Part shown: positions 35,361-46,782 of the stretch, piece by piece | How positions within the stretch are numbered: the stretch's first letter is position 1 | Layout of the letters: each line of letters opens with the position of its first letter | Assembly (NCBI GenBank): GCA_035578155.1 | Contig: JAPWDM010000020.1 | Span: 8,056,269-8,120,268, forward strand | Reading direction: 5' to 3' | Source of the DNA: Brachynemurus nebulosus | Lineage: Eukaryota; Arthropoda; Insecta; Neuroptera; Myrmeleontidae | Length of the DNA: 64,000 bases | The notes under the pieces: model-generated | What the model was told of the DNA's origin: nothing | Seen by the model: the letters and a program-made list of their open reading frames with translations, nothing else | Database searches by the model: none | Program-made: the position numbers and the translations under genes

Positions 35361-36880
35361 AAGACATAAATTATAGACTTGTTAATATTGTACCTTTAAT
35401 GAATAACCACAACAATAAATTTGAAAATATTTAATATTTTTTATTTCGATAACCATATGTCATTAAATATACAATAAAATAATTTTGGCATTGCTAGTTT
35501 AAATCTGTAGATCATTGGTAAATATGTATCAACGCAGCACAATGTTTACTTCAGCGAATAAAACTTTTAAATTAATTTCGGTTTCTAGGGTCAGAGTCAT
35601 TAGAGTTTTTAGAACCTTGTTTTATTCTGCATACAGTATGTAACATTTCTCGGTAGTAAGCTTGCTTCAACGCCGTTAATATTTTTCTCACAAATACACT
35701 ATCAAAGTTAATCGTTAATATAAAAGCTTGTTTTTCGAAAGATGAGTATATCACGAATGAAGTTTTCTTAACATTAATCACAGCCATCCCCAATTGCACT
35801 TGTCCATAGTATTGATGTCTTTGTTTTAAATATATATTCTCGCCTCGTTTCACTAAAGTTTTGCCTATTTCTGCCTGTACTGTTTCATTAATATTTTTTG
35901 TTTTGCCTTTAAAAGGACATTTGATTTCAAGTAATTCTGTTGGTACACCATCGGGAGAGTAAGCAAGCCAAGGATTTTGAGGAGATATAATCAACCCAGT
36001 TTCAACAACAATTTTGTCTTATTTTTAAAAACTTCGCGAGCTTCTCCTTCAGTTTTTTTTCCATAATCTGTATATTCCGATCGAAAATTTTTTGGCCAAA
36101 AAAAAGAATCACATTACTTTTCACAATCTAGTCTTTTGTTTAACGTATATGTGTATAGATTATAACAAGTTGATCCCTTTAGACGAAACCGTCTCTCTTT
36201 GTGTCACTCAGAATAGTGTAATTTTGTTCTGTGACAGACTTTTTGAAAATCAGTATTTAAATCTTTAATAGTTTCTTCACAACACATACAAGAAAGTAAC
36301 TGAGGTGTTTTTTATGTCCTCCATTAATTCACTTCTTTGTAAAGTAAATATAACTTGAATTGTTTCCCTCTCTAGATCACTAATATTAACATTATCATCA
36401 CGATTAGTAACTTTTGCCGGATGCCTGCCAATACTGAAAAGTGATAAAAATAATTTAAAAGTTTGTCTTAGGTTTAGGAGACAAATAAAAGAAAGATACA
36501 TTTTATAATATTTTTATGCAAACATTATTTAATATTTTTATGCAAACATGCAACTGATGTTTAACAAACGCCGAATCTGCTAAATTGCCAACCACTTTTT
36601 CAATTAATTGTTTTTTTTGTTCTTCAGTAAGGAGTTTTTTGTTCTTTCTCTACATGCAGGTGATTTACGTTTGATTGGACCTTTAGATATTATTAATTGT
36701 CCCAAGATTTCTCCTTCATTAACATTATCAAGATCGTCGTTGATATTTGCGGTTGCTTGCTCTTCAGGAAAATTATTAACAGCTGCTGAGCGTTCTGTTG
36801 AGCTTTCTCCTAGCATTACTTTATGTCTTGTATTCAAAAAGCAAGCATGTTGTTGAAGCGGAACAGAGTTATATTGTTTG

Positions 36881-36893
36881 AGAATACTTTTCT
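36881..36893. repeat. 13-bp target duplication, left
   Basis: AGAATACTTTTCT, repeated exactly at 38501-38513 on the other side of the palindromic insertion. Confidence 0.9.
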
Positions 36894-38500
36894 AAAGGGA
36901 AGTTTTTAGGTAGTGAATATTTATAATAAGGATAATTTTTGAAAAAATAACCACCAAATGTACTACTTTAAAAAATTTTTATTTTAACTTTCTCTTTATT
37001 ACGACGTACGTTTCGGCCTATATCCGTCCTCATCAGGTCTGTGTTTCATAAAATATAAACAAAAATAATTTAAATTTGTATATAAAATATAAGGAAAAGA
37101 ATAAAATACTTACAAATAAATATTAAAATTATAAAAGTCACATACAGATTTCGTAAAATAAAACATTTATAGATAAAAACAAAATATTTTTAAAAACAAC
37201 AATTAAAATTAAAAACAATTAAAATTTCACAATGCGACTAGTTTAAAAATAAAAATAATAATAAAAATAAAATGCAAATGACTAGAATTTTTTAATCGTA
37301 TATGGCTAAAGGTTCCCAATTTTTTTAAAAGAGGAAGTGTGAATCATTAAAAGTGTATTCATTTGTGCAGTTACCATACTGTACTGTTACTGCGGTTACC
37401 AACTTGTTAAACGTCTACCACGATCAACATGTATAGCTATTATGGTCGCAAGCTCAAAAGACCTCCAGAAACTGAGGTGAGGAGAACACAAATTGTATTA
37501 TTTCCATAATTACCAACTAAACCAAGTAATTATGTTTTTATAAAAGTGAGTGAGTAAACTTCTATTTATTAATATGATAAACAAAGATAAATGCAGATGT
37601 GGATAAAAATGGTCTTTTTAGCTTGCGCCTATAATACCATCATTGGAACTAGTTTGGTAGTAGTTTGCGCACTCATGCAAAGTTGTTTATAAACAGATGA
37701 TGACAGGTTATTTATGTCAGTTTGAAAATTACAGTTGTTTTCGTATGTTGCGATCCATAGATTCTCCAGGTTTAGGCGCTTTCTTCAGAATCTTCTCTAT
37801 TTACGAAAGCGTCTAAACCTGGAGAATCTACGGATCGCAACATACGAAAACAATTGCAATTTTCAAACTGACATTAATAACCTGTCATCATCTGTTTATA
37901 AACAACTTTGCATGACAACGCGCAAACTACTGCCAAACTAGTTCCAATGATGGTAGCTATACATGTTGATCGTGGTAGACGTTTAACAAGTTGGTAACCG
38001 CAGTAACAGTACAGTATGTATGGTAACTACATAAATGAATACACTTTTAATGATTCACACTTCCTCTTTTAAAAAAATTGGGAACCTTTAGCCATTATAC
38101 GATTAAAAAATTCTAGTCATTTGCATTTTATTTTTATTATTATTTTTATTTTTAAATTAGTCGCATTGTGATAATTTTAATTGTTTTTAATTTTAATTGT
38201 TTTTAATTTTAAATGTTCTTTTAAAAAATATTTTGTTTTTATCTATAAATAACTGTTTTATTTTAGGAAATGTGTATGTGACTTTTATAATTTTAATATT
38301 TATTTGTAAGTATTTTATTCTTTTCCTTATAATTTATATACAAATTTAAATTTAAATTATTTTTGTTTATATTTTATGAAACACAGACCTGATGAGGGCG
38401 GATATAGGCCGAAACGTACATCGTAATAAAGAGAAAGTTAAAATAAAAATTTTTTAAAGTAGTACATTTGGTGGTTATTTTTCCAAAAATTATCCTTATT
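36894..38500. mobile_element. 1.6-kb near-perfect palindromic retroelement-like insertion (family F8)
   Basis: The arm about 36925-37782 is the reverse complement of about 37806-38500; the loop is only about 23 bases. The left arm is longer because it contains a 195-bp MITE (37440-37634). The outer 31 bases (AAAGGGAAGTTTTTAGG...) exist only at the left. Both arms carry ACCTGATGAG...GGCCGAAACGTAC. A 13-bp, not TA or fixed-length, duplication suggests target-primed retrotransposition followed by snap-back copying. A single-copy relative is at 46253-46420. No enzyme is encoded. Confidence 0.8.
37440..37634. mobile_element. Small MITE family F7, copy 2, nested in the palindrome
   Basis: Ends TTATGGTCGCAAGCT and (reverse complement) TTATAGGCGCAAGCT, bordered by TA. 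The opposite arm shows the empty site AGCTACCATC, so insertion after the palindrome formed and a TA duplication are directly visible. Interior aligns to 27978-28205. Confidence 0.9.
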
Positions 38501-38513
38501 AGAATACTTTTCT
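38501..38513. repeat. 13-bp target duplication, right
   Basis: AGAATACTTTTCT. Removing the insert and one copy restores an open reading frame across the junction. Confidence 0.9.
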
Positions 38514-38960
38514 GTAAATCTTTCCAGTGACATCTTTTGTCAGTACAAGAAAAAAGACCTAGATCATCTCCTTTATTCAGTTTATTCAGTTTAACCAATT
38601 TATTCAGTTAGAAATTTACATACCTGTAGAAATATAATAAAGTGGCCACCACGTGCTTACATTTCCCACTCAAACCAGCCTTGCATGAGCATTTGACAAA
38701 TAAAATTTTCCCATTTTTGGAAATTGATCCATTAATTTCATGTGGTCGTTCTTTTAAATGAGAACTTTGCAGTAACAAAGTGCAGTAAAACAAATAGAGT
38801 CACTATTTAAACTTCGTTCATTTCGTCCACATTTTATCAAATGACCAGCTTGAAGAATTTTCTCGGCATCAATAAAATTTTTTTGAGCTGGATTTGAGCC
38901 AGCCCAGTGAAATATTTCGCTTAAAAGTAGTATTATTTAAGTTAAATAAACGACTACTGA

Positions 38961-39265
38961 GAGCAATAGATTTTTCGTTGCACACAAAAATCAGCCGTGT
39001 TTTTTTGGCCACGCCTCCCGTTTCAGTTTTCAATATTGAAACCTATATTAAAGAAATTTGATGTCGTATACGTCAAGGGCAGTGAAAAAAAGAAATGGGT
39101 TTTTTTTTTAAGCATTCTAGTAAATAAACGAGATAATAAATTAAATGGTTATGAACGGAATTAGAAACTTCAATTATCTTACTCTTGAAATAAAATCAAA
39201 TGATAAAAATTTCTTTGTTATTATAGTTTTTCTCAGTTTTTGAAAAGTGCATTTTGCCGTTTTCA
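38961..39265 (+). other. Spacer with a short coding-looking phrase
   Basis: At about 39045-39108 the plus strand reads ILKKFDVVYVKGSEKKKWV. The VYVKG-x-KKKW phrase resembles the continuation expected for the unknown protein fragments at 33182-33720, on the other side of the transposon. Too short to annotate as a gene. Confidence 0.35.
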
Positions 39266-39270
39266 TCAAT

Positions 39271-40052
39271 AGACCGTATTGAAAGGGATATGATAATTTA
39301 TGAAAGGGACAATACTAAATATCACCCATGTTGCTCAAATTTCAATCTTGTGTACATAAAACATACGGTTCTGACTATTGCGCACGTCATCTTACTGAAT
39401 TTACATATTAATAAATTTGATTCAATAATGGGAATAATCAAATGATTTAAGCAATCGATGATTATTAATTGCGTGGTTTTAGTAATCAATAATTAAAATC
39501 ATTGTTTTTCATTTGATTATTTTTATTCGAAAGTTTTAAACAAGAAAAAAGTTTAAAAAAATTACTTACTGACACTAAGAAAACATGATAATAGAGAAAA
39601 AATTGTGACATGTGGATATTCAAATAAAGTTAATTCAAAATCACTAGTCTTAAAGGTAATCCCTTTCATAACTGTTTGCTTTGTCCCTTTCATAAGTATC
39701 ACAACCAAATTAAAAATTTAATCTCTAAATTCATAATTTTATTTAAAAAATAGCTGATCTGCTGTTTTCCGCTAGTTTAAAGAATAACTAACTGTATATA
39801 ACCACAAACATTTCAAAAAATACTTAGAATATATCAAAAAACATTCCGAAAAATTTTTAAAAGAATTACTTTGGAACATAAAAAAATTTACAAGCACAGC
39901 ATTACCATGTTTGAAATGACAGTAGCTTGAAGTCAGGAACAAACATAACTGCATTGGTGCTGCCACACAACACAAATATATTTGATTTGGCGGGATTTGT
40001 ATTTAGCGCGTAATTTGAATTGTCCCTTTCAATACGTGTCCCTTTCATACAG
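39271..40052. mobile_element. Element with TATGAAAGGGAC motif ends
   Basis: Left end GTATTGAAAGGGATATG with TTATGAAAGGGACAA, right end TTGTCCCTTTCAATACG with TGTCCCTTTCATAC, inverted relative to each other. Two further copies lie in the middle at 39660-39700. About 780 bp, no coding sequence. The target duplication is unclear, so borders are good to a few bases. Confidence 0.65.
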
Positions 40053-40508
40053 ATCAGTTTGAAATGTACTAACGAACAGAACGTTTGATTATAACTGACA
40101 TTTTTTTAATATTAAAATTTCTTTAAATAAATTCGTTTATTATTTTTAATAAACTAATATTATAATTCTGGTTTAAATGGGTGAAAAATAATTTCCAATT
40201 GATGGGTAAAAAATAATTTTCAATATAATAATATAACGCCAACATAATTTAACATTTGAGATAAATTTTAACATAATGTTATATAGCATATAAAACCAAA
40301 TTGTATTGTAATATTTTTTTTAAATAACGTAAAAGCCCCGATACCGGAACACTATTTTTAGGTGTGTAATGAAATTGGCTTATAAAAATTAATAAATAAA
40401 TTAAACACCCATTTTTTGTTCTTAATAAGCATGAAACCAAGTTTTCTTAATCCAATGAATATGTTTTTAAGAAAATGTAACCCAAAAATTTTGATTTATT
40501 AATATTTT

Positions 40509-42794
40509 CCTTTCATAAACTGGAAGTACACATATGGAAAAGGGAGAAAAAATATTCATACTAGAAGAAAAACATCCATTACTGGAACATGTGTCTATTA
40601 TGAAATAAATTCTAAAACAAAAGATAAATAATGTATTTTATTCACATTTTATAATTATAATTCACAAATACTGCGATAAAAATGATTCTTAAAATAACCT
40701 AATTTTATAACCTCTAAATAATAAGTCATCGAAGTAGGTACTGTAAAATAGGAACAATGTGCACGAACCCAGGCTCCACACCGTATTTTTTTCTATTTCT
40801 TTTATGAGTACCTATTCTTTTATATATTAAAAATTTACGTGAGGATGATCACTTTATTATAGTAATCAAAAATTTTTGAAAATATCCCTGGTTTTTGCAA
40901 AAATAATAGAACTCATATAATTTATTCTCTGTGGTAAATTGGAGTCAAAAGAGACGATCAGAGGGTGAATAGGGTCGAGACGGAGGGCTAATCAAAATTC
41001 AAATTGACATATAACATAATTTAGTTTTTGAAGTAATTATATATCATGATTTTATGTAGAAGTAAACACAAAAACTATAGTAAAGTTTATAAAATATACA
41101 AATATCATATTAAATGTGTTTATAAAACTATCGAATGGCTTGATAACCTTGAAAGTACTCTGTTCTATGTTCCAATACATTGTAAAATATTTGTTTATTA
41201 CTTACAAATATGGAATACTATGAAGTAACGCCCAAATCTATTAATATTCCAATACATTCTTAATCCGTCCCCAGTCAGCCCCCCCTTTATACTGATATAG
41301 GGTCCCTATTAACGCATATACTGTCCGTATTCATCCCTTTTCTGTCCCTGTTAACCTCCAACTTAATCCAAATATCAAGTCCTTATTATTTCCTCTAATA
41401 AAAAAATTAAAAAAAACTAAAAACTTTCCTCAGATATGTTTCAAAATAACTAAAATTTCGATTAACGTAGTTGCTCTGAGATAGTCAGGTACAAAAGTAT
41501 ATCTCAAAAAAAAATTGTTCTTTTATCAAAAATTAAATAATGTATTAATATTCTTCAGTGATTATATTTGTATACCACTTGCTTTTTTTAATTTCCGAGC
41601 GCTTATGTTGTAGCAATTTAAAAATATTGTTGAAAAAGCGTGGTAAAAACATTGAAAAATGATGTTTTTAAATTATATTTCAAAAACGGCGTGGTCAATA
41701 ATTTTTATTTCTTATTAAATATGATTTGTAACTTTATTTTAAATAACATATTAAAATTTTATCAAATTCCTTTGACACGTTTTCATTTTATTCAAAAAAA
41801 ATTGAATTTTCCCATAAGAGCCCATGTTAAAATTATAAAACTTTGAAGTCGTTTTTCTCAAAATTGGGGTGGTCAATTTTTTTTCGGTAAGGACTCGTAT
41901 TATTGGTATTGGAGTAAATAAATATCTAGAGAAGTTTCGTTAAAATCCTTTGAAAAAATCGTTTCATCGACCAACTACCTTAAACAACAATTTAATAATA
42001 AGAGCACCAAAATTAATAGTTTTAGATAAAGTTTTAAGAATAAAAAATAGCACTGTTTGAACACCTCAATTTAAATTGAATTTTTAATACTTTTGATCCA
42101 ACTTCAAACTTAATCACTTACCCACAAGAATAATTATTCTACTATAGTTTAAGAAAGATATATATGTTCGCATTTACGCCTAATGTTTTTAAATCAAGCT
42201 AATGAATAATATTTTTCGTTTTATCCCTGTTCACCAGTCTCTCCCGATTGAGTAAGATCTACGGTGACTTAGTAAATACGTCTTATTCACGCGTTCTCGT
42301 TTTTACGTAAACAAATCCAATATCACAGAGTAAATTAATATACTCCGTTAAACCGTTAGGGTGTAAATCTAGACCAAATTCAATATGACTACCCTTATTT
42401 ATCCATAATAAAAATTTTGAAATATTTAAATCAAAATTTTTATTTATCGAATTGATTATACTTTCCAGAGTAAAAGAATATTAAGGATCACATGATTTTG
42501 AAACCGTAGTATTTTAGGACCAAAAATAAATTAAAAATGTTTATAAAATACATATAAATAATAATTGTAAAAAGCAGATTCATACATTAAAATTTGGAAC
42601 GTATAATAAAACGCTTCTGTAAATACTACTTAAACAAAATAAGAAGGTGATTTTTCTGTTCTAATCTATTAATGGGATTAATAAAAACTCTTTGTATATT
42701 TTTATGATGCTAACTTCGAAAATTCGTTCAAAAATGTTAAAATTTAAAACTCATGTGTTTTTAATAGTGACCATTCATTCAACAAAAATTATTA

Positions 42795-42795
<1 letters not shown>
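40509..42795. other. Non-coding interior of the second F4 element
   Basis: AT-rich, with short unsupported frames (41046-41228, 41640-41846) and a phrase ATCCATTACTGGAAC echoing the F4 end motif near 40573. Confidence 0.4.
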
Positions 42796-42842
<47 letters not shown>

Positions 42843-42879
42843 GTATATATATATATATATACATCTATATATATATACG

Positions 42880-42911
<32 letters not shown>

Positions 42912-42912
42912 C

Positions 42913-42962
<50 letters not shown>

Positions 42963-42984
42963 GTATATATATATATACATATAC

Positions 42985-43062
<78 letters not shown>
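42796..43062. repeat. (TA)n tract with periodic ACGTAT interruptions and (TG)n tail
   Basis: About 255 bases of TA repeat, broken by TACGTATA or TACATATACG at about 42840, 42877, 42911, 42960 and 42977, then TGTGTGTGTGTG. It directly adjoins the F4 type X block. Long frames on both strands across it are Tyr-Ile artefacts. Confidence 0.95.
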
Positions 43063-43244
43063 ATTTCTTTAATTAAGTAAGGAAACATTAAATGTAAGGT
43101 GAATCTAAATTGAAAAACAATCACTTTATTAATAATGATTTTTGTTATCAGAGATTTCTTTTAGAAATAACTTCATTAATATAATACATAAAAGCCAAAA
43201 CCGTTCCAGTATCGGATCGCGTTCCGGGACGAGAGCTTTTACGC
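43056..43244 (-). repeat. F4 end block, type X, second copy
   Basis: Mirror of 19370-19557: CTTTAATTAAGTAAGGAAAC, TTAGAAATAACTTCATTAAT and ACCGTTCCAGTATCGGAT. Confidence 0.8.
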
Positions 43245-43458
43245 TATATTATTTTTAAAATTCTTAAGTTTACTCATTTATATTTTATTTATTAAAATAA
43301 AATCGATCACACTGAATTATAATATTTATGGATAACCCTGTAGAATCAGGTTGAGTTTCAGAGGTACATAGCATAGATTTTTTGTGTGTTGGAAGCATTC
43401 AAGGGCAAATGGTAAGGAAGAGAAATGGGTTTATACGATTTAAATACGTAAAGTACGT

Positions 43459-43459
<1 letters not shown>

Positions 43460-43543
<84 letters not shown>
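43460..43543. repeat. (TA)n tract
   Basis: About 84 bases, adjoining F1 copy C. Confidence 0.95.
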
Positions 43544-43547
<4 letters not shown>

Positions 43548-43677
43548 CATTTTTTTTCTTCAGAATCGTGTTCTACGGGTCCGAAAACAGATAGCGTCCC
43601 TCATTTCACCTCTTCTCGTTCTTATCGTATAGGCTGTATAAGTCTAATTTTTTAAGTTGAAAAATTCGACTAAAAAG
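43544..43677 (-). repeat. Repeat family F1, copy C (end fragment)
   Basis: Contains ACGGGTCCGAAAACAGATAGCG and ends GAAAAATTCGACTAAAAA, the inverse of the F1 left end, with the TA tract at the expected place. The rest of the element is missing. Confidence 0.8.
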
Positions 43678-44709
43678 CTACAGCGCTGATGGTGACATTA
43701 CATAAATACCTATTCTAAATATTTATTATTATTGCTATTACAACAGTGTGAATTGGTGCTATTTGTTAAATAAAAACTAATACTAAAAAAAAATTGTTTT
43801 ACTAACAATTGGTGTTTTTTTCCTTTTTTTTTAATTTGATAATAATTTATTGGCCTTTTTAACATCAATTAGCTTTTTTACCATTATAATTATAATAAGG
43901 TCATGGTAACAAATCTGTATGATCTATGTTGTGTTAATAAAGTTAATTTCGTTTTTTTATCACAAAAAACAAAGAACTAACCCGAATTTGCTGAAAACTT
44001 TATCCGGCCTTCATTTTATAATTACGCATCTAATGAAATTAATCCGCAGTCAATATCACCATTTGTTCTCGAGATATACGAAATGAAAGAAAATTCACGA
44101 CCAACTAACGAACGCACGCACAGACATCACGCTAGAAACGATGAATTCGGATTCTAGTAACCTTGAAACATGGAGATATGTCTAAATTAATTATTCGTAA
44201 AATCGGACTCATTACAATAACTTCCAATGGGAAGTTGAAAAGCATTAAAATTGAATTCAAGTTAAATATGTTTATAGCATTACTATAATTGAAATTCATA
44301 TAGTGATTGAAAAACATAAATCGCACTTAAGAATACTGCTATTTGACAGTTGTTAGAAAGGCACTCTATCACCATCTAAATCAACGATAGATTTAGGATA
44401 ATAGTGGGTTCCTTATGAATTTAACATAAAAAGCCCAGACTATAAATTACCAGAGCAAAATTTCTTATCTTTTAAAGTAGGAAGTTGATTATAAAGTAGG
44501 GAAATTCATTTCTATTTAAATTAACGTTTCTGCCAAATAATGTAGCAATATTTGCTAATGTCAATTTGCTCAGTATTTAGGTATATTCTTAAAAATCATT
44601 AGTTTACATGGTTTTTATATACCAGCTAAAAGGTGTTAATTTATTGTTTATCTAAGTAGAGTTATCCTGAAGAAATAATAAAAAAAATTCTTTCAGGTCT
44701 GGTTTAAGA
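43678..44709. other. Non-coding AT-rich spacer
   Basis: No supported feature was seen. Confidence 0.4.
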
Positions 44710-44714
44710 AATAT

Positions 44715-45260
44715 TTATTTACTTTGCATTGTATTACATAATTTTGGTATTAATACTAAAAAAAAACAAAAATGGCTAATTTTGCCTTTTTTATAGTTAT
44801 TTGGATCAGTTTCTCTTATAATGGACCAACAGTAATTCCGTAACACGTTTTCGTCCCAAAATCCCTGATGTTGTTCTTCAAAAACCTTTAACTCTTGGTG
44901 AAAACTTTCCCCTTGTTCATCACCCATAACTTCTTAAGCTTTTAGGGAAAAAACCGAGATGTGAACGTGTCATTGAAGTGAATCTTCGATGACACGTTTA
45001 CTCCCATACGTTGAAAATTTTTCAACAAATCGACAACAATTTCTTTGTAATTTTCACTTTTTTTTATTTCCCAAAAATTCTTACACAACCATTTTGAATG
45101 ACTTCCAAGCAGATTTTTCATTAACAGATAAAAGGCTTTCAAACTGAGTATCTTTCATAACTTTACGGATCTGTAGGCCAACAAACATTCCCTCTTTCAG
45201 TTTTGCCTCTGTAATGCTTGGAAAGATGAACATTAAACTGACGTCACCACGACGTAGGTG
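44715..45260 (-). pseudogene. Remnant of a dispersed arthropod protein family
   Basis: Across three minus-strand frames one reads AKLKEGMFVGLQIRKVMKD and NEKSAWKSFK (45225-45085), LLGSHSK, KSENYKEIVVDLLKNFQRMG and KIHFNDTF (45120-44950), then MGDEQGESFHQELKVFEEQH and GFWDENVLRNYCWSI (44927-44800). I recognise the DEQGExFHQ and NYKExVxxLL...MG phrases from a protein family that is widespread in arthropod genomes and usually dispersed like transposon cargo; its function is not known to me. Frameshifts separate the pieces, so this copy is dead. Confidence 0.6.
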
Positions 45261-46252
45261 ATCACGTAGTGTAGTTAAAAAGAAATATTTGTTGCAGAAA
45301 GAAATTGTGACATAATAGAATATTTCTGTTGACACTTTTAGGTTTAAGGAAGGTCGGCTAACATATTTATATACATTTCTTTTGGGGTATAATTTGTAAA
45401 ATTTTAAAGTACCAAATGAAATCAGATAGCTCTTTAATGAACTCAATCACCCTCCATACATAAACAATATTAATATAACTTACATACCGTATTAAATAAA
45501 CATCGTCCAGTATTAATGTTGCTGTGGACTCATCATTTTCAGCTATGGAAGCGATGTGTAGGACAAACCTAATATACATTTACATACACTTACACACCCA
45601 TACCCGCCCACGTGTTTTTAATAACCTTGTGTCATGTGGTTGCGTTATCATAATATAATTTGGCGATTTATCATTGTACGTACATATATACTGCGAAATG
45701 TATACATGATAGTATCAAACAGTATTTATGTTCAACATTCAAAAAATGTCAAGTAGTCAGAAAAGGGAAAATTAAAAATTAATTTGTACAAGTATTTTCA
45801 ATATTAAATGTTTACTGATGTTGATAAAACTTATTAGCAATCGCTGCGGTGAGAAAAATTACAGATGTAATTTTTTGCTAAAAGTATAAAAAGCACCACG
45901 GCTAGTCATAATTTGTTTATTTTAAATTAAAATTAAATTTTACGTCTGCCGTAGGCCAACGAATGTAAATTTACATACATAAATTAAAAACTACTACCAA
46001 AAATTAAAAAACCTACACAACAGAACTTACTAATCTAGAAATGGGCTTCTAGCTTTAAGGGAAGGAAGACTTAAATGTAATCACTATAAATTTCCATTAT
46101 AAAATTTCAATTATTACAGCGGGTATGAAGGTGAGATTACAGCACTAAATTTTCATATAAATTAGTTTCGAGACTTCCGTAAGCCGGAAATGACATTCAT
46201 TATTTAGGGTATAAATAAAGGAAAATATTCCTGAATCATTTTATTATAAAGA
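45261..46252. other. Non-coding spacer
   Basis: May include further decayed upstream parts of the preceding pseudogene up to about 45580, without recognisable motifs. Confidence 0.35.
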
Positions 46253-46430
46253 GAGGTTTTAGGTGGTGTATGTATTTAATAAGGATAATTTTTGGAAAAA
46301 TAACCACCAAATAAATATACTACTTACAAAAAATTTAATTTTTAATTTTCTACTTTTTATTAGACACGACGTACGTTTCGGCATACTTCGGACATCATCA
46401 GGTCTGTATTTTACAAAATATCAATAAAGT
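46253..46430. repeat. Repeat family F8, single copy
   Basis: Starts AAGAGAGGTTTTAGGTGGTG, then AATAAGGATAATTTTTGGAA, and contains the inverse of ACCTGATGATGTCCGAAG + TATGCCGAAACGTACGTCG. Same order as one arm of the palindrome at 36894-38500. Confidence 0.75.
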
Positions 46431-46782
46431 TAGTATTTAATAATTTTTTAAAAAATTTTCCCATATAAAATGAAATTAAATACTTACAAATAAACAGTAA
46501 ACAATGAGAGTAATATACAGTAGTCACTATGAAACTGTGCACTACCAAACTGTTACACAACCCCCACTCGTGTACGACAAACACAATCAAACGCTGCATG
46601 TCAGTACACACAGAATGTTTGTCTTGTTATTGTCGTAGTACGGGTACATGCAGTAAACCAGCCACTGGCGCCTACATATTTTTCTTGCTTATTAAAGTTA
46701 ATAAAACTGAATTAACAAAAAACAAAAATTTAACGTTCTTACTATTGAAGGTCGGTTGAAAATTATTAAAAATACACCAGAA

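Larger units (their letters stand above)
35572..38940 (-). pseudogene. SWIM zinc finger plus YqaJ-like exonuclease, split by an insertion
   Basis: Reading from 38940: NPAQKNFIDAEKILQAGHLI, then SSHLKERPHEI and the SWIM finger VKCSCKAGLSGKCKHVVATL (38700-38640), then FSCTDKRCHWKDLQKSIL. The frame is cut by the insertion 36894-38500 and resumes at 36893 with KSIL, repeated because of the 13-bp duplication, and SVPLQQHACF. A Ser/Glu-rich linker follows. The YqaJ nuclease core is at 36060-35572: YGKKTEGEAREVF, ISPQNPWLAYSPDGV (catalytic Asp), LLEIKCPFKG (E-x-K) and RHQYYGQVQLGMAV (Gln). One frameshift lies near 36000. In ISL2EU elements this protein accompanies the transposase; its exact role is not established. 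Confidence 0.8.
33780..38960. mobile_element. Decayed ISL2EU-type two-gene DNA transposon
   Basis: A THAP-domain DDE transposase gene on the plus strand (33824-35360) converges on a SWIM plus YqaJ exonuclease-like gene on the minus strand (38940-35572). This pairing is known from ISL2EU (IS4EU) elements, relatives of Harbinger in the DDE_Tnp_4 group. Both genes are broken. The outer ends were not identified, so the borders are approximate. A 1607-bp palindromic element is inserted at 36894-38500. Confidence 0.75.
40327..43244. mobile_element. F4 family element, second copy without transposase
   Basis: Left end ACGTAAAAGCCCCGATACCG, bordered by TA at 40325-40326, has the type Y block of the 19370-21822 element. 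The right end, reverse complement GCGTAAAAGCTCTCGTCCCG, bordered by TA at 43245-43246, has the type X block. The 2.9-kb interior has no recognisable transposase; small frames there have no domains. It would depend on an enzyme supplied in trans. Confidence 0.7.

Noticed and set aside
36990..38415. A functional hammerhead ribozyme in family F8
   Set aside because: The CTGATGA and CGAAAC phrases are present, but stem II pairs poorly and no stem I partner was found; kept only as a low-score finding.
35572..38940. Two separate host genes for the SWIM and YqaJ parts
   Set aside because: The 13-bp duplication shows they were one continuous gene before the palindrome inserted.
42692..43124. Frames of 65-126 residues on both strands made mostly of Tyr-Ile repeats
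   Set aside because: They are translations of (TA)n microsatellite; similar frames at 4552-4825, 23761, 27586, 28332, 32598, 43382, 53654 and 55229 are artefacts for the same reason.
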